Source of the DNA: an uncultured Paracoccaceae bacterium
Lineage (GTDB): Bacteria > Pseudomonadota > Alphaproteobacteria > Rhodobacterales > Rhodobacteraceae
Length of the DNA stretch: 40,951 nt
Direction of reading: 5' to 3'
Assembly (NCBI GenBank): GCA_947501025.1
Contig: CANMUM010000015.1
Span: 1-40,951 of the forward strand
Both the position numbers and the translations under genes were made by a program. The notes beneath the pieces were generated by a model, which saw only the letters and a program-made list of their open reading frames with translations, was not told the DNA's origin and did no database searches. Numbering within the stretch: position 1 is the stretch's first letter; each line of letters starts with the position of its first letter. This document shows positions 8,567 through 17,372 of the stretch, in pieces.

Positions 8567-9192
8567 TCTTTCCTTGAAGCAAGTGCGTTAATCGCCGCAA
8601 CAGTCATTGCTGAACCACCTAAACGACCACGAACGATCATAGATGGAACTGGGCGAGCTTTGATAAGTGCGTCTTTGCTTTCCATTGCACCGACGAATCC
8701 AACTGGGCAGCCAATGATGGCGGCAGGTCGTGGGCAGCTCTGATCTTCGAGCATATTTAACAGATGAAATAGTGCCGTGGGTGCATTCCCAATTGCAACA
8801 ATTGCGCCTTCGAGTTTCGGCCTCCATAACTCAATTGCGGTGGCTGATCGTGTGTTGCCCATCGCTTTTGCCATTTCGGGAACTGCTGAATCTTGAAGCG
8901 TGCAAATGATCTCATTATTGGCAGGTAATCGAGAACGGGTAATGCCTTCAGAAACCATCCTCACATCACAAAATATCGGTGCGCCATTTTGAAGCGCATT
9001 TGTAGCTATTTGAGCCATATTGTCTAAGAACTCGATATGAGCTTCAAGCCTCACCATGCCCGCAGCATGAATCATCCGCACCACAACAGGTTCTTCATGC
9101 TGGTTAAATCTACTAAGATCAGCTTCACGGCGGATCGTTGCAAAGCTTTCTTTATATATGGCCGCACCATTTTTTTCATAGTTATAAGGCAT
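8563..9192 (-). CDS. cobH: precorrin-8X methylmutase CobH
   Basis: CobH moves the C-11 methyl group to C-12, converting precorrin-8X to hydrogenobyrinic acid. The 209-aa protein contains the catalytic histidine in VVRMIHAAGM (His42, equivalent to His43 of the characterised enzyme), FCDVRMVSEGI, AIGNAPTALF and IGCPVGFVGAMESK, all hallmark motifs. The start overlaps the end of cobG by 11 nt. The overlap and the normal length support this ATG. Confidence 0.96.
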   Translation of the reverse strand: MPYNYEKNGAAIYKESFATIRREADLSRFNQHEEPVVVRMIHAAGMVRLEAHIEFLDNMAQIATNALQNGAPIFCDVRMVSEGITRSRLPANNEIICTLQDSAVPEMAKAMGNTRSATAIELWRPKLEGAIVAIGNAPTALFHLLNMLEDQSCPRPAAIIGCPVGFVGAMESKDALIKARPVPSMIVRGRLGGSAMTVAAINALASRKE

Positions 9193-10294
9193 GATTTTCC
9201 TTTATATACATCATTGTATCCTGTTCATTGTTGCCATGCCATGATGGTGTTTTTTCATTACCCACATATAAATCAAAACCAGTTGAGGTACCAATGATAT
9301 TCAATGCATGAGAAGCTTGGCTTGCACAACGTTTTTCACAGCCCGAAACATGAATGTCTTTAGGTGTTTTTATCATTGAACCGATCTTGTCAGCCAGTGA
9401 TTTGGTCGCCTGGTATCCTGAAAGGCATCTTGGATAACCAGTGCAAATCGTTATGGATCTTCGCAAATCATTTTCATTACTCATAAAATGACGAGAGATT
9501 GGAGCGTTCTCAATAATTAAACTGCGCCAAGGCGTGATTTGGATGCTATTGTTTTTATCTGCAATATTTGCAAGCAGATCGGCATTTAATTCGCCATAAG
9601 CTAGCCCTATATGCTTATCACTAAAGGGAAGTTTTGCTCTTGGTCTTATCACCTCATCTGTTGCAAAACGCACTGGTAGCTCGTTTGAAATATTACGCAT
9701 GCGACCACGGGTTTCGTTGATGTTCTTATTTTGAGAGAACCAATTTAAGAATTCACCAAGCTCAGTAATCAGATTATTAATATGTACCCTTTTGCCTAGG
9801 GCAGCTCCATCAGCACGTATCACAACGCTTTGATCATCAGCAGATTCAAAATGAATATCAGAAGATGCATCAGCAATAAGACGATTAGTGCCGCAATCAA
9901 TTGCATATCCAAACTTGCTTGGAAGCTTCGGAAAATCGGGAAGCGCTTTTAGAAGTAATGCATGAACCTGAGAATTCATATCACCATTTACCCAATTTGG
10001 AGTAACAATGATATTACGCGATTGCTCTCGTTTTTCACAACTCAAAAGTCCACATTTATCAAGTCTTTCAAGAGCCGCTTGGTGGTCATTTGATTTAAGT
10101 CCCCGAACTTGTAAGTTTGCACGATTGGTTATGGTGATAACTCCGTTTCCAAATTGATTAGAAATTTCTGCGATTGCATGGGCTTGTACCTTGCTTAGGC
10201 GGTTCAGCATTGGTTTGACGCGCAAAATCAGGCCATCTCCTGCGCGCATTGGGCGATAAGCATCTGGACACCAGCCTTGGATTTTATCATTCAT
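9182..10294 (-). CDS. cobG: precorrin-3B synthase CobG
   Basis: CobG is the oxygen-dependent monooxygenase that makes precorrin-3B; its presence marks the aerobic route. The 370-aa protein resembles sulfite/nitrite reductases: an N-terminal RVKPMLNRLS region, ITITNRANLQVRGL, and C-terminal [4Fe-4S] cysteines in CTGYPRC (C-x5-C) and GCEKRC (C-x3-C). The ATG at 10294 forms ATGA with the cobN stop; the longer frame to 10345 adds 17 residues inside cobN and is unlikely. No CobZ alternative is present. Confidence 0.94.
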   Translation of the reverse strand: MNDKIQGWCPDAYRPMRAGDGLILRVKPMLNRLSKVQAHAIAEISNQFGNGVITITNRANLQVRGLKSNDHQAALERLDKCGLLSCEKREQSRNIIVTPNWVNGDMNSQVHALLLKALPDFPKLPSKFGYAIDCGTNRLIADASSDIHFESADDQSVVIRADGAALGKRVHINNLITELGEFLNWFSQNKNINETRGRMRNISNELPVRFATDEVIRPRAKLPFSDKHIGLAYGELNADLLANIADKNNSIQITPWRSLIIENAPISRHFMSNENDLRRSITICTGYPRCLSGYQATKSLADKIGSMIKTPKDIHVSGCEKRCASQASHALNIIGTSTGFDLYVGNEKTPSWHGNNEQDTMMYIKENHAL

Positions 10295-13200
10295 GATAGG
10301 GGCTCGGCGAGCTGATTGCGGATTGAATTCCGCTTCGTGTTCCAAAGGCCTTGATTTAAAAGTTCTCGAAAGCGTTCATTCATAGCTTTTAAGGCTTCAG
10401 GATTATGTTTTTCAAGAAACTCATAAATGTCAGCATTTGCTAAGGTTGCGTCATAATACTGATCGAAAAGTTCAGGTGCAACAGCATCCGCGAGATGCGC
10501 GAACTGTGCCATATGATCGAGTGTTGCAGCAATTTCAGAACCGCCGCGAAATCCATGCTTCATCATTGAAGAAAGCCAATTTGGGTTGATGGCTCGCGCA
10601 TAAACAACACGGGCGATTTCTTCATTTAAAGCGCGCGCTTTTGGCGTGCCCAACTTCGTATGGTCTATATGATAATTGGCAATTTCAGTAAGCCCAAGTT
10701 TAGCTCGTGCAGCGATAAAACCAGCTTGATGACTTGCATAATCAGAAGCCATTAACAGATCTGTTTCAGTAAGGTCTTGAATGTGCACGAAACCATCAGC
10801 ACGGCGCAATTGCTCCTCCAGCGCCTCCCGATTTTCTTGAACTTGCCCTGTTTTATCAACCGTCCATTGTGATGCTCTTAGCCATGCCTCACCTGCAATG
10901 TTTTTAGAGTCTTCATTATAAAACCCACTTAACGGTAGGTCATCAATTGCAATGCCGTAGCTTTGTGGCTTTGGTGCAAAAACGCGCGGAGTACCAACTC
11001 CATATGGGTTCATATCAGCGCTCTCAAAATCATCATCAAAACGTTTTTTTAATTTTTCTGATGCTGTTTCAAATAACTCAATAAGCCCAGGAAAGACATC
11101 ACGAAAAAGACCTGAGACACGCAGAACAACCCCAATACGCGGTCGACCAAGTAACGTTAGTGGGATGATTTCAAAATTGGCGACGCGATCAGATTTTTCG
11201 TCCCATTTGGGCTCGATCCCAGCCAGATGAAGCGCCATTGCAAATTCTTCGCCTGCGGTTCGCATCGTTGCCGAACCCCAAAGGTTGATGACGTAGTTTT
11301 TCGGGTAATCGCCGTGATCTTGAAGATGCTTGCGTATGAGTTCCTCTGCAAGTTTTACACCTTGAGCATATGCTGAACGCGTGGGAAGTGAGCGTGGATC
11401 TATTGTGAAAAGATTACGGCCGGTTGGCGTTACATCATTTTTTCCACGATATGGGGAACCAGATGGCCCTGCATCAATGCGTTGACCTTTAAGAGATTTT
11501 AGAAGACCAGACAGTTCCGCTTCTCCTTGCGCGCCGTCCCCATAAATATGCAATCCCTCAGCATATTGGCTTTCCTTAATATCACAAACAAACCGATCAA
11601 TTTTTGTGATAGCTTCGATCTTTGATATGTCATCAGAAAGATTGAGAGTTTCAGTCAGACCCGCTAATTCAGCCGTTTGGCGAATTTCAGTTATCAAACG
11701 ATCCCGCCGCTTTGGGTCAAGCCCATCGGCGGTCGAATATTCATCAAGAATTTGCTCAAGCTCAAGCAGTTTTTTCGGCGTTTTTGAATTCGCAAGAGGT
11801 GGTGGCATATGTCCAAGAGTGACTGCGCCAATGCGCCTTTTTGCCATCGCCGCTTCACCGGGATCATTGACAATGAATGGATATAAGACCGGTGTTTTTC
11901 CGATGAGAATTTCTGGCCAACAATCACCAGAAAGCGCCACGGATTTGCCCGGAAGCCACTCCAATGTCCCATGAGCACCAACATGAATAAGCGCATCTAA
12001 ATTATTCCTCTGCATCCATAAGTAAAATGCGATATAGCTATGGCATGGCACGTGGGTCATATCGTGGTAGTCATCTTCGCGGCTATTTTTTGACCCACGT
12101 TCAGGTTGTAACGCTACAATGGCGTTCCCGAGTTTAACGGCAGGAAAATGGAAATATGAATCACGAACCAGCGCGTCATTTTCGACTGTACCCCATGTTG
12201 CGTTTAGTTCCTCTTGTTTGTTCATCGACAATTCTTGAAGCCAAGATTTATAATCTTCAACGGAGATTTTTATGGACTCCTGTCCAAGTTGCTGGCTTAA
12301 ATTTTTAGCAAGCTTTGCCCCATAATCATTTTTTTGAATAGCGTTTAGTATATTATTTGTCGATGCGATTGCATCGCAGCCAACCGCATGAGCCATTTGG
12401 TATGCTTTGCCGGGATATGTTGATAATATAATCGCGACATTCTTATCTGAATTTGACTTTTCATTCAAAGATATCCAAGATTCCACACGTTTAATTATGC
12501 GCTCGATTTGGTCTTGATCACCATGATGCTGAAAACGAGAGTATTGAAGGTCTTTGTCGCGTGGCGCAATGGCTTTAAAACTTGCGACACCTGTTAAAAT
12601 TCGTCCATCCACCTCAGGCAAAACAACATGCATTGCTAAATCTTGAGGTGATAGCCCGCGATCAGATGTCAGCCACTCTTTGCGAAGTGCGGTAGAAAGC
12701 GAAATTTGAAAAACAGGCACATTGGCAGCATCAAGAGGTGAGCGTGCATCATCAGCCGCATGTGCAGAAAAGGCAGTTGCGTTGATAATGGCCTTAGGGG
12801 ATTTTTCAGCAATAACATCTTCAACCCATAGACGTGCTTTTGGGTTTTTAAGAGACGGCACGAATACACCAATTGCCTTATGGCCGCGCTTGCGCAGCAT
12901 ATGGATTATTTTGTCGATAGGGTCTAGGTCGGCAGCAGTTACATAGCTGCGATAAAACACCACGAATACAAGATTATCATTGATTTCGTAGGTTTTCGTT
13001 GCGCCATTTTTAGGATCATAAAACCCAAAATCAGGCACTGTTTTTTGACCAATGACGGGTGGTGTGTAAATTCCCGCAGCAATTGATAATTGAGCGAGTG
13101 CGGCTTGAGCTGCAATTGCTCCGCCTGTGTCACATAAAGCGCGCAAGCGATCGAGTGTGGATTTGGGTAATGTGGATAATTCGTCAAGACGGCTATCCTC

Positions 13201-13557
13201 TTGCCCATCGGCAGGGATAATCGCAAGTGCAATATTATTTTTTTGGGCATAGGCGCAAATGCTTGATAAGCCATAGGGCCAGTAAGCTTCTCCACCAATT
13301 AGTCTGATCAAAATGCCCTTGGCGCCCGAAATTGTTTGTTCAATATATGTGTCGACGGAAAGCGGATGTTTAAGGCCAACAATGTTCGCTAAGCGAAGAG
13401 ATGGCAGCGATCCTTCAGCACGTTTATAGCCCGCAAGAAATGCACCTAAGTCACTATCTGAAAACGAAAGCACAATGAGATCCGCGGGATCTTGTTTAAG
13501 ATCTCTTGGAATGTCATTGTCATCTAATCCATGACTTTCGCGAAAAACGACGTGCAT
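10291..13557 (-). CDS. cobN: cobaltochelatase subunit CobN
   Basis: CobN is the large, substrate-binding subunit of the ATP-dependent aerobic cobaltochelatase, which inserts Co2+ into hydrogenobyrinic acid a,c-diamide together with CobS and CobT. The 1088-aa protein has the CobN/magnesium chelatase H core: CHSYIAFYLWMQ, then HVGAHGTLEWLPGK near residue 530, FIVNDPGEAAMAKRR and the C-terminal NPNWLSSMMKHGFRGGSEIA. Length is within the shorter alphaproteobacterial range. The partner CobS and CobT chelatase subunits are not in this window. It lies 15 nt after cobW. Confidence 0.96.
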   Translation of the reverse strand: MHVVFRESHGLDDNDIPRDLKQDPADLIVLSFSDSDLGAFLAGYKRAEGSLPSLRLANIVGLKHPLSVDTYIEQTISGAKGILIRLIGGEAYWPYGLSSICAYAQKNNIALAIIPADGQEDSRLDELSTLPKSTLDRLRALCDTGGAIAAQAALAQLSIAAGIYTPPVIGQKTVPDFGFYDPKNGATKTYEINDNLVFVVFYRSYVTAADLDPIDKIIHMLRKRGHKAIGVFVPSLKNPKARLWVEDVIAEKSPKAIINATAFSAHAADDARSPLDAANVPVFQISLSTALRKEWLTSDRGLSPQDLAMHVVLPEVDGRILTGVASFKAIAPRDKDLQYSRFQHHGDQDQIERIIKRVESWISLNEKSNSDKNVAIILSTYPGKAYQMAHAVGCDAIASTNNILNAIQKNDYGAKLAKNLSQQLGQESIKISVEDYKSWLQELSMNKQEELNATWGTVENDALVRDSYFHFPAVKLGNAIVALQPERGSKNSREDDYHDMTHVPCHSYIAFYLWMQRNNLDALIHVGAHGTLEWLPGKSVALSGDCWPEILIGKTPVLYPFIVNDPGEAAMAKRRIGAVTLGHMPPPLANSKTPKKLLELEQILDEYSTADGLDPKRRDRLITEIRQTAELAGLTETLNLSDDISKIEAITKIDRFVCDIKESQYAEGLHIYGDGAQGEAELSGLLKSLKGQRIDAGPSGSPYRGKNDVTPTGRNLFTIDPRSLPTRSAYAQGVKLAEELIRKHLQDHGDYPKNYVINLWGSATMRTAGEEFAMALHLAGIEPKWDEKSDRVANFEIIPLTLLGRPRIGVVLRVSGLFRDVFPGLIELFETASEKLKKRFDDDFESADMNPYGVGTPRVFAPKPQSYGIAIDDLPLSGFYNEDSKNIAGEAWLRASQWTVDKTGQVQENREALEEQLRRADGFVHIQDLTETDLLMASDYASHQAGFIAARAKLGLTEIANYHIDHTKLGTPKARALNEEIARVVYARAINPNWLSSMMKHGFRGGSEIAATLDHMAQFAHLADAVAPELFDQYYDATLANADIYEFLEKHNPEALKAMNERFRELLNQGLWNTKRNSIRNQLAEPLS

Positions 13558-13572
13558 TTTAGGTCATACCCT

Positions 13573-14604
13573 TTAAGCGAAATGCGCACGAATTTTATCG
13601 GGATGAATATCATCATGCTCGGCAATAACGACAAGCTGTGATTGTCGCGGAGTATCCCCCCATGGGCGGTCAAATTGCGCGCGGACACGGTCACCGACAG
13701 CTTGAACAAGAAGGCGCATTGGCTTGCCTTCAATTGCCACATAACCTTTTGTGCGAAGAATTTTCTGACTGCGCGCCAATGTTTCAACTCTTTCAACAAC
13801 GTCTTCGATTGTTTTATATTCTCCGATTTCAATACTAATGCTCTCAAAATCATCATGCTCATGATCATGAGCTCCGCCATGATGAGAGGGGCGTGCATCA
13901 AGATTATTTTCAGCAGCCGCACCGATACCGAGCATAACACGCGTATCTACAACGCCTTCAGATATAGAAAGTACTGGAATATCGCGTGGTGAATGATCTG
14001 CAATCACTGACTTGGCTTTTTCTAAAGTTATTTCATTCACAAGATCTGACTTGGTAAGCAAAACAATATCGGCACAAGCAATTTGATCTTGGAAAACTTC
14101 GGCCAATGGGCTTTCGTGATCCAAGCTGTCATCTGCTTTGCGCTGAACGTCAACCGCTTCGACGTTATGAGCAAAACGACCTGCAGCAACGGCCTCAGCA
14201 TCAGCAAGAGCAATCACGCCATCAACCGTTATTTTTGATCGAATATCGGGCCACTCAAACGCCATCAAAAGAGGCTTAGGGAGAGCCAGCCCAGATGTTT
14301 CAATCAAAATGTGATCAGGGGCTGGATCGAGTTTTAAAATAGCTTCCATGCTGGGAATGAAATCATCAGCAACCGTGCAACAAATACAGCCATTAGACAG
14401 CTCAACAATGTTTTCAGCAGGACAATTTTCATCTGCGCATGATTTGAGAATCTCGCCGTCCATGCCGAGTGTTCCAAATTCATTTACAATGATGGCAAGT
14501 TTCTTATCACCGGCATTTTTCATAAGGTGATGCAGTAATGTCGTTTTTCCAGAGCCAAGAAAGCCCGTAATGATTGTTACTGGTGTTTTGGCTAAATTGC
14601 TCAT
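13573..14604 (-). CDS. cobW: CobW GTPase, cobalt metallochaperone
   Basis: CobW is a G3E-family GTPase thought to deliver cobalt to the chelatase. The 343-aa protein has the P-loop GFLGSGKTT (residues 14-22), the metal-binding CxCC (Cys73, Cys75, Cys76 in NGCICC), LIETSGLALP, the TKSD guanine motif and a His/Asp-rich linker containing HHGGAHDHEHDD. The C-terminal domain ends in a region with RPWGDTPRQSQLV, typical of CobW rather than zinc-linked COG0523 proteins. The start overlaps the upstream gene by 4 nt, placing it second in the riboswitch operon. Confidence 0.95.
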   Translation of the reverse strand: MSNLAKTPVTIITGFLGSGKTTLLHHLMKNAGDKKLAIIVNEFGTLGMDGEILKSCADENCPAENIVELSNGCICCTVADDFIPSMEAILKLDPAPDHILIETSGLALPKPLLMAFEWPDIRSKITVDGVIALADAEAVAAGRFAHNVEAVDVQRKADDSLDHESPLAEVFQDQIACADIVLLTKSDLVNEITLEKAKSVIADHSPRDIPVLSISEGVVDTRVMLGIGAAAENNLDARPSHHGGAHDHEHDDFESISIEIGEYKTIEDVVERVETLARSQKILRTKGYVAIEGKPMRLLVQAVGDRVRAQFDRPWGDTPRQSQLVVIAEHDDIHPDKIRAHFA

Positions 14605-14972
14605 GATGAAGTCCCTTCAGGCGGAATGCGCGCAATTGATTGTTTCCTAAAAATTACTGGACGTTCGCGCCATGGCACAATACCGTCGGTTGAGGCAGCA
14701 TATGCACGAAGACCATTTGCGATATCCTCTACATGCTCATCTGGATCAAGTTTGCCATAGACATAGCTCCAGCGTTCTTTGCCCGTGACGGCAATATTGC
14801 AACCAATATCGCAAGACGATAAGCACTCAACGGGCTGAATTTCGATGTTGTTGTCCTCTGAAAATTCGCTTGCTAGCGCCTCAAGTAGACGCGCTCCATC
14901 TCGAACTTCATTTGCTTTATCACTGCCCATTTTGCGGCAGGTATTACAAACATAAACTTTCACGTCAGCCAT
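14601..14972 (-). CDS. DUF1636 ferredoxin-like metal-binding protein
   Basis: The first gene of the riboswitch operon encodes a 123-aa thioredoxin-fold ferredoxin-like protein of the DUF1636 family. Visible cysteines are Cys9 and Cys12 (VYVCNTC) and Cys50, Cys54 and Cys58 (ECLSSCDIGC), enough to hold a [2Fe-2S] cluster or a metal ion. Family function is not established; the location directly before cobW and behind a B12 riboswitch suggests a cobalt handling or redox role. AAAGGA lies 6 nt before the ATG at 14972, favouring it over the ATG at 14978, which would leave almost no spacing, and over the longer frame to 15020. Confidence 0.85.
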   Translation of the reverse strand: MADVKVYVCNTCRKMGSDKANEVRDGARLLEALASEFSEDNNIEIQPVECLSSCDIGCNIAVTGKERWSYVYGKLDPDEHVEDIANGLRAYAASTDGIVPWRERPVIFRKQSIARIPPEGTSS

Positions 14973-14979
14973 TGGCATA

Positions 14980-14993
14980 TCCTTTAAAAAGGA
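14980..14993 (-). promoter_or_regulatory. hairpin masking the first ribosome-binding site
   Basis: On the minus strand TCCTT and AAGGA form a 5-bp stem with a 4-nt loop, and AAGGA is the ribosome site of the first operon gene. It sits after the riboswitch and could be the off state of a translational expression platform. Confidence 0.45.
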
Positions 14994-15062
14994 CAAAAGG
15001 GGCACTGCCTGAACGGACATCCGTAAAGGTTGCGATACACCCCGATCGCCCTGTTAAACATT

Positions 15063-15249
15063 TACTGGCAGGTCTCCCGGCTTGCAGAGTTGAGACTTGC
15101 TCAATGACTACCGCCTTCCCAGAAATCCCAGTGGCTGATAATCTAACTCCGGTCACGGTCGCGGGGGCGGCTGCATTTTATTGATCCGAATTGCAATTCA
15201 AAACAACTATCGCATTCCCTCTTCACTTGTCATATGACAAGAACCAGTA
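15063..15249 (-). ncRNA. cobalamin riboswitch of the cobW-cobN-cobA operon
   Basis: Minus-strand sequence shows GAGGGAATGCG, the core GCCGCCCCCGCGACCGTGA near 15155-15173, GCCACTGGG with CTGGGAAGGCGG, and the B12 box AAGCCGGGAGACCTGCC (about 15066-15082). A P1 stem can be drawn from TACTGG (15244-15249) and CCAGTA (15063-15068), directly at the predicted transcript start. A perfect palindrome CTTGTCATATGACAAG (15226-15241) sits just inside P1 and can fold as an extra hairpin. It is expected to shut down the leftward operon when B12 is plentiful. Confidence 0.94.
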
Positions 15250-15256
15250 GATTGCA

Positions 15257-15284
15257 GTTAGAGTGTTTCAGGTAAGATTGTCAA
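15257..15284 (-). promoter_or_regulatory. probable promoter of the leftward cob operon
   Basis: Minus strand has TTGACA (15279-15284), a 16-bp spacer and TCTAAC (15257-15262, 4 of 6 consensus bases). The predicted start near 15250 coincides with the riboswitch P1 arm. The -35 box lies only about 15 nt before the divergent cobO start, so the two units share this control region. Confidence 0.6.
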
Positions 15285-15298
15285 GAATGGAGATTGGA

Positions 15299-15916
15299 AT
15301 GACTGAAAAACCACAAAGCCCTGATCGTCATGCGAGCAAAATGGCTAAGAAAAAAGTAGCGCGCGATAAAATGATGGCACAAAAAACCTCTGAAAAGGGG
15401 CTAATTATTGTCCATACAGGTGCAGGTAAGGGCAAAAGTTCATCAGCATTTGGTATGATTATACGCTGCATTGCACATGAAATGCCTTGTGCGGTTGTGC
15501 AGTTTATCAAAGGCGCTTGGTCAACGGGTGAACGTAGTTTAATCGAAGCAAATTTCTCTGATCTCTGCCCATTTTACGCGATGGGCGAAGGTTTCACTTG
15601 GGAAACGCAAAATCGCGAACGAGATGTACTTGCTGCGGGTAAAGCTTGGGAAAAAGCGAAGGAAATGATACTTGATGAGCGCAATAAAATGGTGCTCTTA
15701 GATGAAATCAATATCGCGCTCCGTTATGATTATATTGATATAAATGATGTGGTAGAGTTTCTCGTCAATGAAAAACCTGATATGACTCATGTTGTGTTAA
15801 CTGGCCGAAATGCCAAAGAAGAGCTTATTGAGATTGCAGATTTGGTGACTGAAATGACACTGGTTAAGCATCCATTTCGTTCTGGAATAAAGGGCCAAAA
15901 AGGCGTGGAATTCTAA
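15299..15916 (+). CDS. cobO: cob(I)yrinic acid a,c-diamide adenosyltransferase CobO
   Basis: CobO (BtuR/CobA type) transfers the adenosyl group of ATP to Co(I) of corrinoids. The 205-aa protein has a basic, flexible N terminus and then the P-loop HTGAGKGKSSSAFG (about 40-53), VQFIKGAWSTGE, MILDERNKMVLLDEI and HVVLTGRNAKEEL, all diagnostic. The ATG at 15299 has GGAG 6 nt upstream; a GTG at 15263 in the same frame lies in the divergent promoter and is not needed. It is divergent from the riboswitch operon and shows no riboswitch of its own. cobQ follows after 3 nt. Confidence 0.95.
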   Translation: MTEKPQSPDRHASKMAKKKVARDKMMAQKTSEKGLIIVHTGAGKGKSSSAFGMIIRCIAHEMPCAVVQFIKGAWSTGERSLIEANFSDLCPFYAMGEGFTWETQNRERDVLAAGKAWEKAKEMILDERNKMVLLDEINIALRYDYIDINDVVEFLVNEKPDMTHVVLTGRNAKEELIEIADLVTEMTLVKHPFRSGIKGQKGVEF

Positions 15917-15919
15917 ACT

Positions 15920-17365
15920 ATGCCAGGGGTTATGATCCAAGGGACTGGTTCGAATGTCGGCAAGTCGATGCTGGTTGCGGGGCTGTGTCGCGCGGCAAAG
16001 CGGCGTGGCTTAAATGTACGCCCGTTTAAACCTCAAAATATGTCGAATAATGCTGCCGTAACCGCTGATGGCGGTGAAATTGGCCGCGCACAAAGCCTGC
16101 AAGCGCGGGCGTGCGGAGTTCAGGCGCATACGGATATGAACCCTGTGCTTTTGAAGCCCGAAAGTGATCGCGGTTCGGCTGTTATAGTGAATGGTAAGCA
16201 TCTTCAAACAGTCAAGGCGCGAGAATATAAAAAGCTCAAACCTAAACTTCTTGAGGCCGTTATGCAAAGTTATGAACGCCTTTCAAGTGAGTGCGATCTT
16301 GTGATAATAGAAGGCGCGGGCTCCCCAGCCGAGATAAATTTACGCGAGGGTGATATTGCAAATATGGGGTTTGCTCATGCGTGTAATATCCCTGTCATTC
16401 TCGTTGGTGACATAGATCGAGGCGGTGTGATCGCGCAAATTATTGGTACAAAAACTGTTCTAGAAAAATCTGATGTGGATTTGATTTCGGGCTTTATTAT
16501 CAATAAATTTCGCGGTGATCCTACACTCTTTGATGATGGATACGAATTCATAAAAAAACAGGTTGATTGGAGCGGCATGGGCATCCTACCTTATTTTGAA
16601 GATGCTTTTAAGCTTCCTGCAGAAGATACGTTAGATATCGACTACAGTCATTCTGATGGTAAGATTAATATTGCGTGCCTAAGATTAAGCAAGATTGCAA
16701 ATTTTGATGACCTTGATCCATTGGCGCTTGAACCTGATGTGAATTTGAGAATGATTGAACCTGGTCAAGTTATTCCTGCTGATATCGATCTGATCATCAT
16801 CCCGGGCACCAAATCAACAATGGCTGATCTTGTAAAGCTCCGCGTTAATGGCTGGGATATTGATATTCAGGCGCATGTGAGACGCGGTGGACGCGTTCTG
16901 GGAATTTGTGGTGGATACCAGATTTTAGGGTCCAAAATATATGACCCTGATGGCATAGAAGGTAATATTGCTGATATAAATGGTCTGGGGCTTCTGAACG
17001 TCGATACGACTATGAAGTCAGGTAAATCACTAAAGCTTTCAAACGCTGTTCATGCCGAAACGGGAACACCTATTTCAGGTTATGAAATTCATATTGGGCA
17101 AAGCAATGGCCCTGATTGCGAGAGGCCCTTTGCGTTAATAAACGGAACGGGTGAAGGTGCTGTATCCATTGATGGTCTTGTTAGTGGAACATATCTTCAT
17201 GGTATATTTGCATCTGATGAGTTTCGTAATAAGTTTTTAAAGGAACTCGGCGGTAAGTCTGAAGTTACCAATTATGACGATGTTATCGAGCAGGTGCTTG
17301 ACCGTTTGGCGGAGCATATTGAGGCTCATCTTGATGTGGATACGATATTAGGCTTGGCGCGTTAA
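15920..17365 (+). CDS. cobQ: cobyric acid synthase CobQ
   Basis: CobQ amidates carboxylates b, d, e and g of adenosylcobyrinic acid a,c-diamide using glutamine and ATP. The 481-aa protein has MIQGTGSNVGKSMLVAGLCR at the N terminus, FKPQNMSNNAAVT, DIDRGGVIAQ, and a C-terminal amidotransferase domain with nucleophile Cys330 in LGICGGYQILG and a late GYEIHIG and GTYLHGIF. Length matches the family. It follows cobO closely and ends 7 nt from the convergent cobC. Confidence 0.96.
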   Translation: MPGVMIQGTGSNVGKSMLVAGLCRAAKRRGLNVRPFKPQNMSNNAAVTADGGEIGRAQSLQARACGVQAHTDMNPVLLKPESDRGSAVIVNGKHLQTVKAREYKKLKPKLLEAVMQSYERLSSECDLVIIEGAGSPAEINLREGDIANMGFAHACNIPVILVGDIDRGGVIAQIIGTKTVLEKSDVDLISGFIINKFRGDPTLFDDGYEFIKKQVDWSGMGILPYFEDAFKLPAEDTLDIDYSHSDGKINIACLRLSKIANFDDLDPLALEPDVNLRMIEPGQVIPADIDLIIIPGTKSTMADLVKLRVNGWDIDIQAHVRRGGRVLGICGGYQILGSKIYDPDGIEGNIADINGLGLLNVDTTMKSGKSLKLSNAVHAETGTPISGYEIHIGQSNGPDCERPFALINGTGEGAVSIDGLVSGTYLHGIFASDEFRNKFLKELGGKSEVTNYDDVIEQVLDRLAEHIEAHLDVDTILGLAR

Positions 17366-17372
17366 TATACTT

